Below, one piece after another: positions 22,072-29,887 of a DNA stretch of 42,289 nucleotides. The stretch is from DASWHF01 sp036393295. Its GTDB lineage: Bacteria; Pseudomonadota; Gammaproteobacteria; Acidiferrobacterales; UBA6901. The notes beneath the pieces are model-generated. The model had not been told where the DNA came from. It saw only the letters and a list, made by a program, of their open reading frames with translations, and made no database searches. Position 1 is the stretch's first letter. The number at the start of each line of letters is the position of its first letter. Position numbers and translations under genes: made by a program. The stretch covers positions 1 through 42,289 of the forward strand of contig DASWHF010000031.1 of assembly GCA_036393295.1 (NCBI GenBank), written 5' to 3'.

Positions 22072-23291
22072 CAGCTGTATCCGAGGCCCATGGCCGCACG
22101 CACGTCCACCAGGGTCTCCTCCGCGACATCGCGCGCCCGGCGGCAGCCGTCGGCGATGATGTTCCTGACCAGGGTCGGGTCGCGGGCCAGCTCGATGGCG
22201 CGTTCCTGGATCGGCTCGACCTCGGCCAGCACCGCGTCGATCACCGGCTGCTTGCAGTCCAGGCAGCCGATCCCGGCCGACCGGCAACCCCGGTCGGCCC
22301 ATTGTTTCACATCCTCCGGGGAGTAGACCAGATGAAACTGCCAGAGCGGGCATTTCTCGGGATTTCCGGGGTCGGAACGCCGCACCCGCGCCGGGTCGGT
22401 CGGCATGGTGCGGATCTTCTGGGTGATCTCCTCGGGCCGGTCGCGCAGGCTGATGACGTTGTTATAAGACTTGGACATCTTCTGGCCGTCCAGCCCCGGC
22501 ATCTTCGCGGACGCCGTGAGCAGCGCCTGCGGCTCGGTCAGGATCACGCGCCCGCCGCCCTCGAGATAACCGAACAGCCGCTCGCGGTCGCCGAGGGTGA
22601 TGTTCTTCTGTTTTTCGAGCAGCGCGTGCGCCTTCTCCAGCGCCTCGTGCTCGCCACGCTCCTGGTAGGCGGTGCGCAGCTCGCGGTAGAGTTTGGCGTC
22701 CTTCTTGCCGATCTTCTGGATCGCCTCTTCGGCGCGCGCCTCGTAGTCCGGTTCGCGGCCGTACAGGTGATTGAAGCGCCGCGCCACCTCGCGGGTGATC
22801 TCGACATGCGCCACCTGGTCCTCGCCGACCGGCACCAGCCCGGCGCGATAGATCAGGATATCGGCGCTCTGCAGCAGCGGATAGCCGAGGAAACCGTAGG
22901 TCGACAGGTCCTTGTCCTTGAGCCTTTGCTGCTGGTCCTTGTAGGTCGGCACCCGCTCCAGCCAGGACAGCGGCGTGATCATCGACAGGAGCACGTGCAG
23001 CTCGGCGTGCTCGGGGATGCGCGATTGAATGAACAGCGTGGCGCTCTTCGGGTCGACGCCGGCCGCCAGCCAGTCGATCACCATCTCCCAGACACTGTCG
23101 CCGATGTTGCGCGGGTCCTCGTAATGGGTGGTGAGCGCGTGCCAATCGGCGACGAAGAAATAGCACTCGTACTCGGTCTGCAACTTGAGCCAGTTCTTGA
23201 GCACGCCGTGGTAATGGCCGAGGTGCAGCCGCCCGGTCGGCCGCATGCCGGACAGGACGCGCTGGACGTGGCCGGGGGGGACGGTGCTCAT
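22071..23291 (-). CDS. trpS: Tryptophanyl-tRNA synthetase (TrpS)
   Basis: A 406-aa class I aminoacyl-tRNA synthetase that charges tRNA-Trp. The HIGH-type motif is HLGH in GRLHLGHYHG and the KMSKS motif is intact in GQKMSKSYNN. It is about 70 residues longer than the compact TrpS form because of a charged insert between about 195 and 265 (GKKDAKLYRE through GYLEGGG). This insert is also present in some other gammaproteobacterial TrpS proteins. The ATG at 23291 is five bases after the stop of the M50 gene. The stop overlaps the scpA start. Confidence 0.95.
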   Translation of the reverse strand: MSTVPPGHVQRVLSGMRPTGRLHLGHYHGVLKNWLKLQTEYECYFFVADWHALTTHYEDPRNIGDSVWEMVIDWLAAGVDPKSATLFIQSRIPEHAELHVLLSMITPLSWLERVPTYKDQQQRLKDKDLSTYGFLGYPLLQSADILIYRAGLVPVGEDQVAHVEITREVARRFNHLYGREPDYEARAEEAIQKIGKKDAKLYRELRTAYQERGEHEALEKAHALLEKQKNITLGDRERLFGYLEGGGRVILTEPQALLTASAKMPGLDGQKMSKSYNNVISLRDRPEEITQKIRTMPTDPARVRRSDPGNPEKCPLWQFHLVYSPEDVKQWADRGCRSAGIGCLDCKQPVIDAVLAEVEPIQERAIELARDPTLVRNIIADGCRRARDVAEETLVDVRAAMGLGYS

Positions 23292-23296
23292 GGCGA

Positions 23297-23977
23297 CTAC
23301 AGGCCGACCAGCGCGGTCACGAACCGCGCCACGAAGTTGCCGACCGGCCCGATGACGAACCACAGCACGCCGGTGAACATGAGGCCGAGGAGGATGAAGA
23401 AGCCGTAGGGTTCGATGCGGCTCAAGCGATAGGCCCAGGGACCGGGGAGCAGGCCGATGGCCACCCGGCCGCCGTCGAGCGGCGGCAGCGGCAGCAAGTT
23501 GAAGACCATCAACAGCACGTTCACGAAGATCCCCCCCAGACCCATGTAGAGCAGCGGCGTCTTGATCCAAGCCGCGGTGTCCGGCAACACCATCGCAATC
23601 TTCACCATCAGCGCCCAGAAAATCGCCATCAGCAGATTGGCCACCGGCCCGGCGGCGGCCACGATTGCCATGTCGCGCCTGGGATTGCGCAGATTCTCGA
23701 AACTGACCGGCACCGGCTTGGCCCAGCCGAAGACGAAGCCGGTCTTGAGCAGCACCAGCAGGGCCGGCACCAGAATCGTGCCGACCGGATCGATATGCTT
23801 CAAGGGGTTGAGCGTCAGGCGGCCGAGGCGATCGGCGGTGAGATCGCCGAAGCGCTTGGCCACCCAGCCGTGGGCGACCTCGTGCACCGTGATGGCGAAT
23901 AACACCGGAATGACCAGGGCGGAAACCAGCTGGGGAAGGGGTAAACCCTGAAGAATACGAAAGATTTCCGCCAGCAT
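23297..23977 (-). CDS. Site-2 protease family (M50) membrane metalloprotease
   Basis: A 226-aa intramembrane protease of the short YwhC/Rip3-like M50 group. The zinc motif HEVAH is in helix 1 (about residues 32-36), and the third ligand motif NLLPLPPLDGGRV lies in a later helix. About five membrane helices are visible. Its substrate is unknown. It is regularly encoded next to trpS and scpA in gammaproteobacteria, as here, with yciO 44 bp upstream and trpS 5 bp downstream. Confidence 0.92.
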   Translation of the reverse strand: MLAEIFRILQGLPLPQLVSALVIPVLFAITVHEVAHGWVAKRFGDLTADRLGRLTLNPLKHIDPVGTILVPALLVLLKTGFVFGWAKPVPVSFENLRNPRRDMAIVAAAGPVANLLMAIFWALMVKIAMVLPDTAAWIKTPLLYMGLGGIFVNVLLMVFNLLPLPPLDGGRVAIGLLPGPWAYRLSRIEPYGFFILLGLMFTGVLWFVIGPVGNFVARFVTALVGL

Positions 23978-24021
23978 CGGGGGATTATATCAGGCCGCCC
24001 CCCACCCCGCGAGACGGCGCC

Positions 24022-24657
24022 TCAGGCCGGCGCCGGCACGCCGAACGGCGCCGGGTCGCCCCGGCCGACCCGGGTCACGGTCGGCCGGCCGCCGTCCAGC
24101 TCGACCACCGTGGTCGGCTCCAGGCCGCAGGGGCCGGCGTCGATCACCAGGTCCACCAGGTGCTCCAGGCGCGTGCGGATCTCGTCCGGGTCCGACAACG
24201 GCAGCTCCTCGCCCGGCAGGATCAGGGTCGAGCTCATGATCGGCTCGCCGAGCTCGGCCAGCAGCCCGCGCACGACCGGGTGGTCGGGGACCCGCAGGCC
24301 AATGGTCTTGCGGCGCGGGTGCTGCAGCCGGCGCGGCACCTCGCGGGTGGCCGGCAGCACGAAGGTATAAGGTCCGGGGGTATTCGCCTTGAGAATACGG
24401 TAATCGGCATTCTCGACGCGCGCGTAGACCGCGACCTCGGAAAGGTCCCGGCACACCAGCGTGAAATTGTGGCGGTCGTCGACCTGGCGGATCCGGCGGA
24501 TGCGCTCCATGGCGTCCTTGTCGCCGATATGGCAGCCGAGCGCGTAGCTGGAATCGGTCGGATAGGCGATCACCCCGCCGCGGCGGATGATCTCCACGGC
24601 CTGGTGGATCAGGCGCGGCTGCGGATTGACCGGGTGAACCTGGAAATACTGGGCCAT
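24022..24657 (-). CDS. yciO: YciO/TsaC/Sua5-family protein
   Basis: A 211-aa YrdC-fold protein of the YciO subgroup. Relevant blocks are GGVIAYPTDSSYALGC, RIRRIRQVDDRHNFTLVCRDLSE, PGPYTFVLPATREVPRR, KTIGLRVPDHPV and IMSSTLILPGEE. Relatives TsaC and Sua5 make threonylcarbamoyl-AMP for the t6A37 tRNA modification. YciO itself has a poorly defined role and usually coexists with TsaC. It heads the run M50-trpS-scpA-scpB-rluB. The upstream channel gene ends at its own terminator, so yciO probably has a promoter in 24658-24690. Confidence 0.9.
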   Translation of the reverse strand: MAQYFQVHPVNPQPRLIHQAVEIIRRGGVIAYPTDSSYALGCHIGDKDAMERIRRIRQVDDRHNFTLVCRDLSEVAVYARVENADYRILKANTPGPYTFVLPATREVPRRLQHPRRKTIGLRVPDHPVVRGLLAELGEPIMSSTLILPGEELPLSDPDEIRTRLEHLVDLVIDAGPCGLEPTTVVELDGGRPTVTRVGRGDPAPFGVPAPA

Positions 24658-24690
24658 CGACGTCTCGATTGGGGCGACACAAACGTCGCG

Positions 24691-24718
24691 AAAAACCGGC
24701 GGGGCTGGAAGCCCCGCC
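24691..24718 (-). terminator. Rho-independent terminator of the channel gene
   Basis: On the minus strand a perfect 9-bp stem (24698-24706 with 24710-24718) with a 3-nt loop is followed by GG and five T residues (24691-24695). It stands directly downstream of the channel gene and upstream of yciO. It therefore separates the two into different transcripts. Confidence 0.8.
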
Positions 24719-24729
24719 TACAACATTAA

Positions 24730-25407
24730 CTATTTACGCCTGCCTTTTTCCTCCACGAAGCGCTCGAGCGCGCCGGCCGCCCACTTCTGACCGCCCAGGC
24801 CGAACATCAGGGCGAGCGCGAGGCAGATGGCGCCGAACAGGATACGGAAGGCGTCGTACAGGATCTGCTGGCCGATGTTGACCTGCCCGAGCGCCAGGAT
24901 CACCACGAACACCATGATCGCATAGCGCACGATGCGCCCGAGCATCTCGACGTCGCTCATGCCGACGTTCTTGCCGTAGGCGATGATGGCATCCGACACG
25001 AAACGCGCGAAGTACAGGCCGATCGCCAGGATCAGCACCGCCACCAGCACGTTGGGGATGAACAACACCACGTTGCGGAACATCTCCGACAGCACGCTCA
25101 AGCCCAGGATATTGAAGGCCGCCAGCAGCGTCACCAGGATCACCAGCCAGTAAGTGAGTATCCCCAGCAGGTCGACCGTGGTCTTTTTCATGCCGCCCTG
25201 CTTGAGAAAGCCGTCCATGCCGGCCATTTCCGTCAGGGCGTTGAAGCGGATCGCCTTGAGCCCGCGGACCACGGCGAAATGGAGCGCCTTGGCGAGGAGC
25301 CAGCCGATGATGAGCACCACGATGGCGGCGAGTAGCTGGGGAAGGAACTGCCCGATCTGCACGAGAAACGTCCTGGCCGAGTCGACCACCATGTTCACCT
25401 GTTCCAT
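24730..25407 (-). CDS. Conserved TM-helix / mechanosensitive-channel-like protein
   Basis: A 225-aa inner-membrane protein with several helices (about 20-40, 80-105, 112-135, 155-175 and 185-205). The repeated pattern LPQLLAAIVVLIIGWLLAKA and VLVAVLILAIGLYFARFVS matches the conserved TM-helix repeat family related to MscS/CmpX channels. GRIVRYAIMVFVVILALGQ is the next helix. The canonical MscS beta domain is absent, so ion channel function is inferred. AAGGAGG (25414-25420) touches an ATG at 25413 with no spacing but stands 6 nt before the ATG at 25407, so the latter is the start. The gene ends in a strong terminator. Confidence 0.85.
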   Translation of the reverse strand: MEQVNMVVDSARTFLVQIGQFLPQLLAAIVVLIIGWLLAKALHFAVVRGLKAIRFNALTEMAGMDGFLKQGGMKKTTVDLLGILTYWLVILVTLLAAFNILGLSVLSEMFRNVVLFIPNVLVAVLILAIGLYFARFVSDAIIAYGKNVGMSDVEMLGRIVRYAIMVFVVILALGQVNIGQQILYDAFRILFGAICLALALMFGLGGQKWAAGALERFVEEKGRRK

Positions 25408-25413
25408 AAACAT

Positions 25414-25420
25414 CCTCCTT
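25414..25420 (-). promoter_or_regulatory. Perfect ribosome binding site deciding the start
   Basis: AAGGAGG on the minus strand. It leaves no space to the ATG at 25411-25413 but the ideal 6 nt to the ATG at 25405-25407, so translation should begin at the second ATG. Confidence 0.7.
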
Positions 25421-25568
25421 GCAGTTGAGCTTCGACGTTATGAATTGCTTGTTGGCACAGCTGCCGGACACCCGCCCGTCACGGGCGCGGCGCGAACACC
25501 CTAGCACAGCGGCTCGGGCAATACGAAGCGATACGGATAGGTTTGGTGGCGCCGGGGCCGGTGCCCGG

Positions 25569-26441
25569 TCAGGCGGGTACGCCGAGCGGCGCCCGGCGCC
25601 GCGGCGCGGTCGCGCCCCAGTCCCGCCACACCGGCACGCAGCCGTCCGGCAGCGGCGGCAGCCGGCCGAGCTCGATCCACGGCGCCTCGGGGCCGTGGTA
25701 ATCCGAACCGGCGGACGCGAGCAGATCGAAGTCGGCGGCGAACTTGGCGAAACGGAAATAGTCGTCGCGGCTGTGGCTGCCCGACACCACCTCGACCGCC
25801 GCGCCGCCGGCCGCCTTGAACTCGGCGAGCAGCGCGCGCAACCGGCCGCTGCCGAGCTTGTAGCGTGCCGGGTGGGCGATCACCGCCTGACCGCCGGCGG
25901 CGCGGATCCAGCCAACGGCCTCGTCCAGCGTCGCCCACTGCCCCGGCACGTGACCGGGCTTGCCCTGGACGAGGAAGCGCTTGAACACCTGGCGCAGATC
26001 CTTGGCGTGGCCGGCGGCCACCAGGAACTGCGCGAAATGCGTGCGGCTCACCAGGCTGCCGTGGGCGCGCGAGCGCGCGCCCTCGAGCGCGCCCCCGACG
26101 CCGCTCTTCGCGAGCCGGCGGGCGATCTCCACGGCGCGCCATTCGCGGAACTCGCGCATGCGCGCGAGGCCGGACTGCAGCGCGGCGTTCGCGGGATCGA
26201 TCTGCAGCCCGACGATATGCACCGTGCGCCCGCCCCAGCTGACGGAGATCTCCACGCCCGGGACCAGCGTCAGGCCGATCGTGTCCGCCGCCGCGCGCGC
26301 CGCCGCCAACCCGTCGGTGCAGTCGTGGTCGGTGACGGCGAGCACGTCCACGCCCTGCGATTTGGCGCGCATCACCAGATCGGCCGGCGCCAGCGTGCCG
26401 TCGGAGCACAGCGTGTGCGAATGCAGGTCGTAATGCGGCAC
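25569..26441 (-). CDS. PHP-domain phosphoesterase (TrpH/RNase AM-like)
   Basis: A 290-aa PHP-domain metal enzyme. Metal-ligand motifs are DLHSHTLCSDG at residues 5-15, TDHDC near 37-41, PGVEIS near 61-66, AHPARY and the late GSDYHG. It matches the YciV/TrpH group, shown in Escherichia coli to be a 5'-3' exonuclease acting on short oligonucleotides and on 5' ends of rRNA precursors (RNase AM). The gene usually stands directly next to yciO. Here the channel gene and its terminator come between. It is divergent from yciB. Confidence 0.85.
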   Translation of the reverse strand: MPHYDLHSHTLCSDGTLAPADLVMRAKSQGVDVLAVTDHDCTDGLAAARAAADTIGLTLVPGVEISVSWGGRTVHIVGLQIDPANAALQSGLARMREFREWRAVEIARRLAKSGVGGALEGARSRAHGSLVSRTHFAQFLVAAGHAKDLRQVFKRFLVQGKPGHVPGQWATLDEAVGWIRAAGGQAVIAHPARYKLGSGRLRALLAEFKAAGGAAVEVVSGSHSRDDYFRFAKFAADFDLLASAGSDYHGPEAPWIELGRLPPLPDGCVPVWRDWGATAPRRRAPLGVPA

Positions 26442-26631
26442 TTTTTCTCGACTCCACAGGCGGGGTGCGGGTTTTCCCCGCGCAACCTCGCAAGGTTACC
26501 ATACGTCACCCCGCGCCCTCGAATCCGCCGGGGACCGGACGCGGACAACGCAACGCCCGGGCGCCGCCGGGCGGCGTTGCCGTACCGCCCGGTCCGTGCC
26601 ACAATGGGACCTGCCAAAACGCCGTAAGCAT

Positions 26632-27321
26632 ATGAAATTATTATTCGATTTCTTCCCCCTGCTGCTGTTCTTCGCGGCCTTCAAGCTGTACGACATCTTC
26701 GTCGCGACGGCGGTGGCAATCGCCGCCTCGCTGGTCCAGGTGGGGGCGTTCTGGCTGCGTCACCGGCGCTTCGAGAAAATGCACCTCGTCTCGCTCGGGC
26801 TCATCTCGGTGCTCGGCGGGCTGACCATCGCCCTGCACGCCAAGGCCTTCGTGATGTGGAAGCCGACCGCGGTCAACTGGGCGTTCGCGGCCGTGTTCCT
26901 GGCCAGTCACTTCATCGGCAGGCAACCGCTGATTCAGCGGCTGCTGGGCGGACAGATCGAGCTGCCGGCGCGCGTCTGGTCGCGCCTGAGCCTCATGTGG
27001 GTGGCGTTCTTCTTCCTGGCCGGCGCGGCCAATATCTATTTCGTGCGCGATTACTTCAACGCCGAGGCGGCGTTGCGCGTGGCGGCGCCACAGGCCGAGG
27101 CCGTCAAGTTCGAGAATCTCGACTGCGACGCAGACTTCACCGGCACAGCGCTCGCGCTGTGCCGGACCGCGGTGAGCAAGCAGGACATGTGGGTCAATTT
27201 CAAAGTGCCGGGCACGATCGCGCTCACCATTCTGTTCATTATTATCCAGGGCTTTTATCTCGCGCCGCACATGAAGATCGACGATCCGCCTCCGGCCCCC
27301 GCGCGCAAGGAAGAGAGCTGA
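26632..27321 (+). CDS. yciB: YciB (septation protein A/IspZ) with loop insertion
   Basis: A 229-aa inner-membrane protein involved in cell-envelope synthesis. Typical blocks are LLFDFFPLLLFFAAFKLYDI, FWLRHRRFEKMH, FVMWKPTAVNWAFA, FIGRQPLIQRLLG and WVNFKVPGTIALTILFIIIQGFYL. Family members are about 180-200 residues long. The extra length comes from about 40 residues (143-183) containing two cysteines, placed between the fourth and fifth helices. The ATG at 26632 fits the conserved N-terminus although no clear ribosome site precedes it. yciI follows with a TGATG overlap. Confidence 0.92.
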   Translation: MKLLFDFFPLLLFFAAFKLYDIFVATAVAIAASLVQVGAFWLRHRRFEKMHLVSLGLISVLGGLTIALHAKAFVMWKPTAVNWAFAAVFLASHFIGRQPLIQRLLGGQIELPARVWSRLSLMWVAFFFLAGAANIYFVRDYFNAEAALRVAAPQAEAVKFENLDCDADFTGTALALCRTAVSKQDMWVNFKVPGTIALTILFIIIQGFYLAPHMKIDDPPPAPARKEES

Positions 27322-27620
27322 TGTGGTACGCCATAAACGGCCGTGACCGGCCCGACAGCCTGGCAAAGCGCCAGGCGGCGCGGCCGGCGCATCTCGAGCG
27401 CCTGGAACAGCTCAAGGAGCAGGGCCGGCTGCTGCTCGCCGGCCCCTACCCGGCGGTCGACGCCGAGGATCCGGGGCCGGCCGGCTACGCCGGCAGTCTG
27501 ATCGTCGCCGAGTTCGATTCGCTCGAGGACGCGCGCGCCTGGGCGGACAGCGACCCGTACGTCGCGGCCGGGGTCTATGCCGAGGTGAGCGTGCAGCCGT
27601 TCCGCCGGGTGCTGCCATGA
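27321..27620 (+). CDS. yciI: YciI family protein
   Basis: A 99-aa protein of the YCII family (ferredoxin-like fold). It starts MWYAINGRDRPDSLAKR and ends in the family region with FDSLEDARAWADSDPYVAAGVY. The conserved His-Asp pair of the family is visible as R-PAHLERLEQL and in DSDPY. The function is unknown; it is a frequent neighbour of yciB. The ATG overlaps the yciB stop by one base and its own stop overlaps the bolA start (ATGA). The three are translated as one operon. Confidence 0.9.
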   Translation: MWYAINGRDRPDSLAKRQAARPAHLERLEQLKEQGRLLLAGPYPAVDAEDPGPAGYAGSLIVAEFDSLEDARAWADSDPYVAAGVYAEVSVQPFRRVLP

Positions 27621-27886
27621 ACGAACGCATGCACCGCATCGAGCAGCGGCTGCGCGCCGTGCTCGCGCCCGACAGCCTCGAGCTCGCCGACGAAAGCGCC
27701 CGGCACGCCGGCCACGCGGGCGCACGCGGCGGCGGCGGGCACTATGTGCTCACCATCGTCTCGGCGAACTTCGCCGGCAAGGGACCGATCGAGCGCCACC
27801 GCATGGTCTATGCGGCCCTGGGCGAGGCAATGCGCGCCGAGATCCACGCCCTGAGCATACACGCCTATACGCCCGACGAGTTGTGA
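27617..27886 (+). CDS. BolA family protein
   Basis: An 89-aa BolA-like protein with the class II KH-type fold. The C-terminal motif RHRMVYAALGEAM is followed by IHALSIHAYTPDE, as in BolA/IbaG proteins that bind monothiol glutaredoxins and iron-sulfur clusters. The segment around residue 30-45 has a Gly-rich, His-containing stretch (HAGHAGARGGGGHY), the region where BolA proteins carry a cluster-ligating residue. The start overlaps the yciI stop. Confidence 0.9.
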   Translation: MNERMHRIEQRLRAVLAPDSLELADESARHAGHAGARGGGGHYVLTIVSANFAGKGPIERHRMVYAALGEAMRAEIHALSIHAYTPDEL

Positions 27887-27924
27887 CCCGGCAACCCCAT
27901 AACACCACTTAAAGAGGACCACCC

Positions 27925-28737
27925 ATGATCAAGCAGTTAACCGGCGCCTGCCTGCTGACGCTCGGCGTCCTGATCGCGGCCTGCAACCCGACGGGCCCCG
28001 ACACCAGCAAGCCGATCGCCACCGTCAACGGCGAGGTCATCACCGAGAAGGACTTCGAGGACTATCTCAAGGCGCGCCAGGCACAGCAGATGCCGGCGCC
28101 GGACCCGGCGAAGGAACGCGAAGTCGTGCTCAACGAAATGGTCAACCGCGTGCTGCTCGCCCAGGAGGCGGCCAAACGGAAGCTCGACGAGGAAGAGGAC
28201 GTTTACTTCCAGCTCAAGCGCCAGCGCGAGAACACCCTGGTGCGCGCCACCTTGCGCCAGTTCCTGCGCGACAACCCGATCAGCGACGAGGACGTGAAGA
28301 AGCGCTACGAGCAGGAGGTCGAAAAGACCCACAAGACCGAGTACCGCGCGCGCCACGTCCTGGTGAAGACCGAGGAGGAGGCGCAGGACGTGCTCAAGCA
28401 GCTCAAGGCCGGCGCGCGCTTCGACGCCGTCGCCAAGAAGCACTCCATCGACCAGCGCTCCGGCAAGGAGGGCGGCGATCTCGGCTGGTTCAACCAGGGC
28501 TCGATCGTGCCGGAGTTCTTCGACACCGTGAAGGACATGAAGAAAGGGGAGCTTGCCGCGGCGCCGGTCAAGACCGAGTTCGGCTGGCACGTGATCAAGC
28601 TCGAGGACAGCCGTCCGTGGACGCCGCCCGGCTTCGACCAGATCCAGGCCAACGTCCGCCAGATGGTGCAGCAGGAGCGCATCGAGGCGATGGTCCAGGA
28701 TCTCAAGGCCAAGGCCAAGATCAAGAGCGACCTGTAG
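27925..28737 (+). CDS. Parvulin-type peptidyl-prolyl isomerase lipoprotein
   Basis: A 270-aa periplasmic folding helper. A signal peptide ends in the lipobox IAAC (C20), so it is probably anchored as a lipoprotein. A SurA-N-like helical region (about 30-130) precedes the PpiC rotamase domain (about 140-230: ARHVLVKTEEEA, GARFDAVAKKHSID, GGDLGWF, PVKTEFGWHVIKLED). It resembles the PrsA/PpiC proteins that follow yciB-yciI-bolA in related genomes. AAAGAGGA is well placed before the ATG. GC-rich dyads without T tract fill the 115 bp downstream. Confidence 0.92.
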   Translation: MIKQLTGACLLTLGVLIAACNPTGPDTSKPIATVNGEVITEKDFEDYLKARQAQQMPAPDPAKEREVVLNEMVNRVLLAQEAAKRKLDEEEDVYFQLKRQRENTLVRATLRQFLRDNPISDEDVKKRYEQEVEKTHKTEYRARHVLVKTEEEAQDVLKQLKAGARFDAVAKKHSIDQRSGKEGGDLGWFNQGSIVPEFFDTVKDMKKGELAAAPVKTEFGWHVIKLEDSRPWTPPGFDQIQANVRQMVQQERIEAMVQDLKAKAKIKSDL

Positions 28738-28852
28738 CGCACCGCAGCCCGGCCGCGGGCGCGCACCGACCCGCGACCGGCGCCGGTCCCACCGACAATC
28801 CCCCGCGGCCGGCGCGCGCCGCGGGCGCCACCCGGACCCCAGCCGTCACCCG

Positions 28853-29866
28853 ATGTCCGCTTCCCTGCCGCGACTGACGCTGTTGCTCCTCGGCCTGCTG
28901 TCCGGCGCGCCGGCCGGCGCGCAGGATGCCGCGCCGGCGCTCGCCGTCAAGCGCGTGAGCCTCGGCGACGGGATCGAGACCGGCGCGCGCCTCGGCCGGC
29001 TGCGCATCCTGGGCATGCTGCAGCTCGGCACGCCGACCATCGACGGCATACGCTTCGCCGAGCTCTCGGGCCTGGCCTGGGACGACGACGGCGGCCTGCT
29101 CTATGCCGTCAACGACCAGGGCGGCCTGTTCGCGCTGCGTCCGGTGTTCAACGGCGATCATCTGGTCGACGTGAAGCTGGTGAAGGCCCACCGGCTGCGC
29201 GAGCCCGGCGACGGCAAACCGGTGAAATGGCGGCGCACCGACGCCGAGGGCCTGGACATTTTCAACGGGCGCAACGGCCGCAAGGGCGATGCCGAGCTGC
29301 TGGTCAGCTTCGAGACCCGGCCGCGCATCCTGCGTTACCGCACCGACGGCACCCCGATCAGGGAGCTTCCCCTGCCGGCCGTACTGGCCGACGTCGATCG
29401 CTACCCGCACCCCAATCGTTCGCTCGAATCGGTGTGCGTCGATCCGGGACTCGGCATCCTCACCGCGCCCGAGCAGCCGATGAAGCACGAGCGCGCCGGC
29501 CGGACCCGCATCTTCGCGCTGTCCGGAAAATCCTGGCCGCTGCCGCTCGGACCGGGCGGCATCGTCGCCCTCGAATGCCTCGGCAACGGCGAGCTCCTGA
29601 TCCTGGAACGCGACTTCGACCTGCCGACGCTGCACCACACCCTCGCGCTGCGCCGCACGCGCATCGCGCCTGACCTGCCGGACGGCGCCCTGCTGCCGGT
29701 CTCCACCGTGGCGGTCCTGAAGAGCAGCGACGGCCTCAAGCTCGACAACTTCGAGGGCCTCGCCCGCCACCGCGGCAACCGCTTCTTCCTGGCAAGCGAC
29801 AACAACGACGTGTTCCTGCAGCGGACGCTGTTGCTGTACGTCGAGATCGACGGCGGCCGCGACTAG
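28853..29866 (+). CDS. Secreted esterase-like/phytase-like protein
   Basis: A 337-aa protein with a signal peptide (about 1-24, cut after AGA) and a likely beta-propeller. Blocks are FAELSGLAWDDDGGLLYAVND, AEGLDI, ESVCVDP, ALECLGNGELLILERD and LDNFEGLARHRGNRFFLASDNN. These match the esterase-like activity of phytase family (Pfam Phytase-like). The acidic loops could bind calcium. The true substrate is unknown. Convergent with ligA, with only 21 bp between them. Confidence 0.82.
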   Translation: MSASLPRLTLLLLGLLSGAPAGAQDAAPALAVKRVSLGDGIETGARLGRLRILGMLQLGTPTIDGIRFAELSGLAWDDDGGLLYAVNDQGGLFALRPVFNGDHLVDVKLVKAHRLREPGDGKPVKWRRTDAEGLDIFNGRNGRKGDAELLVSFETRPRILRYRTDGTPIRELPLPAVLADVDRYPHPNRSLESVCVDPGLGILTAPEQPMKHERAGRTRIFALSGKSWPLPLGPGGIVALECLGNGELLILERDFDLPTLHHTLALRRTRIAPDLPDGALLPVSTVAVLKSSDGLKLDNFEGLARHRGNRFFLASDNNDVFLQRTLLLYVEIDGGRD

Positions 29867-29887
29867 CGCCGGCCGGCCTGACACCGC

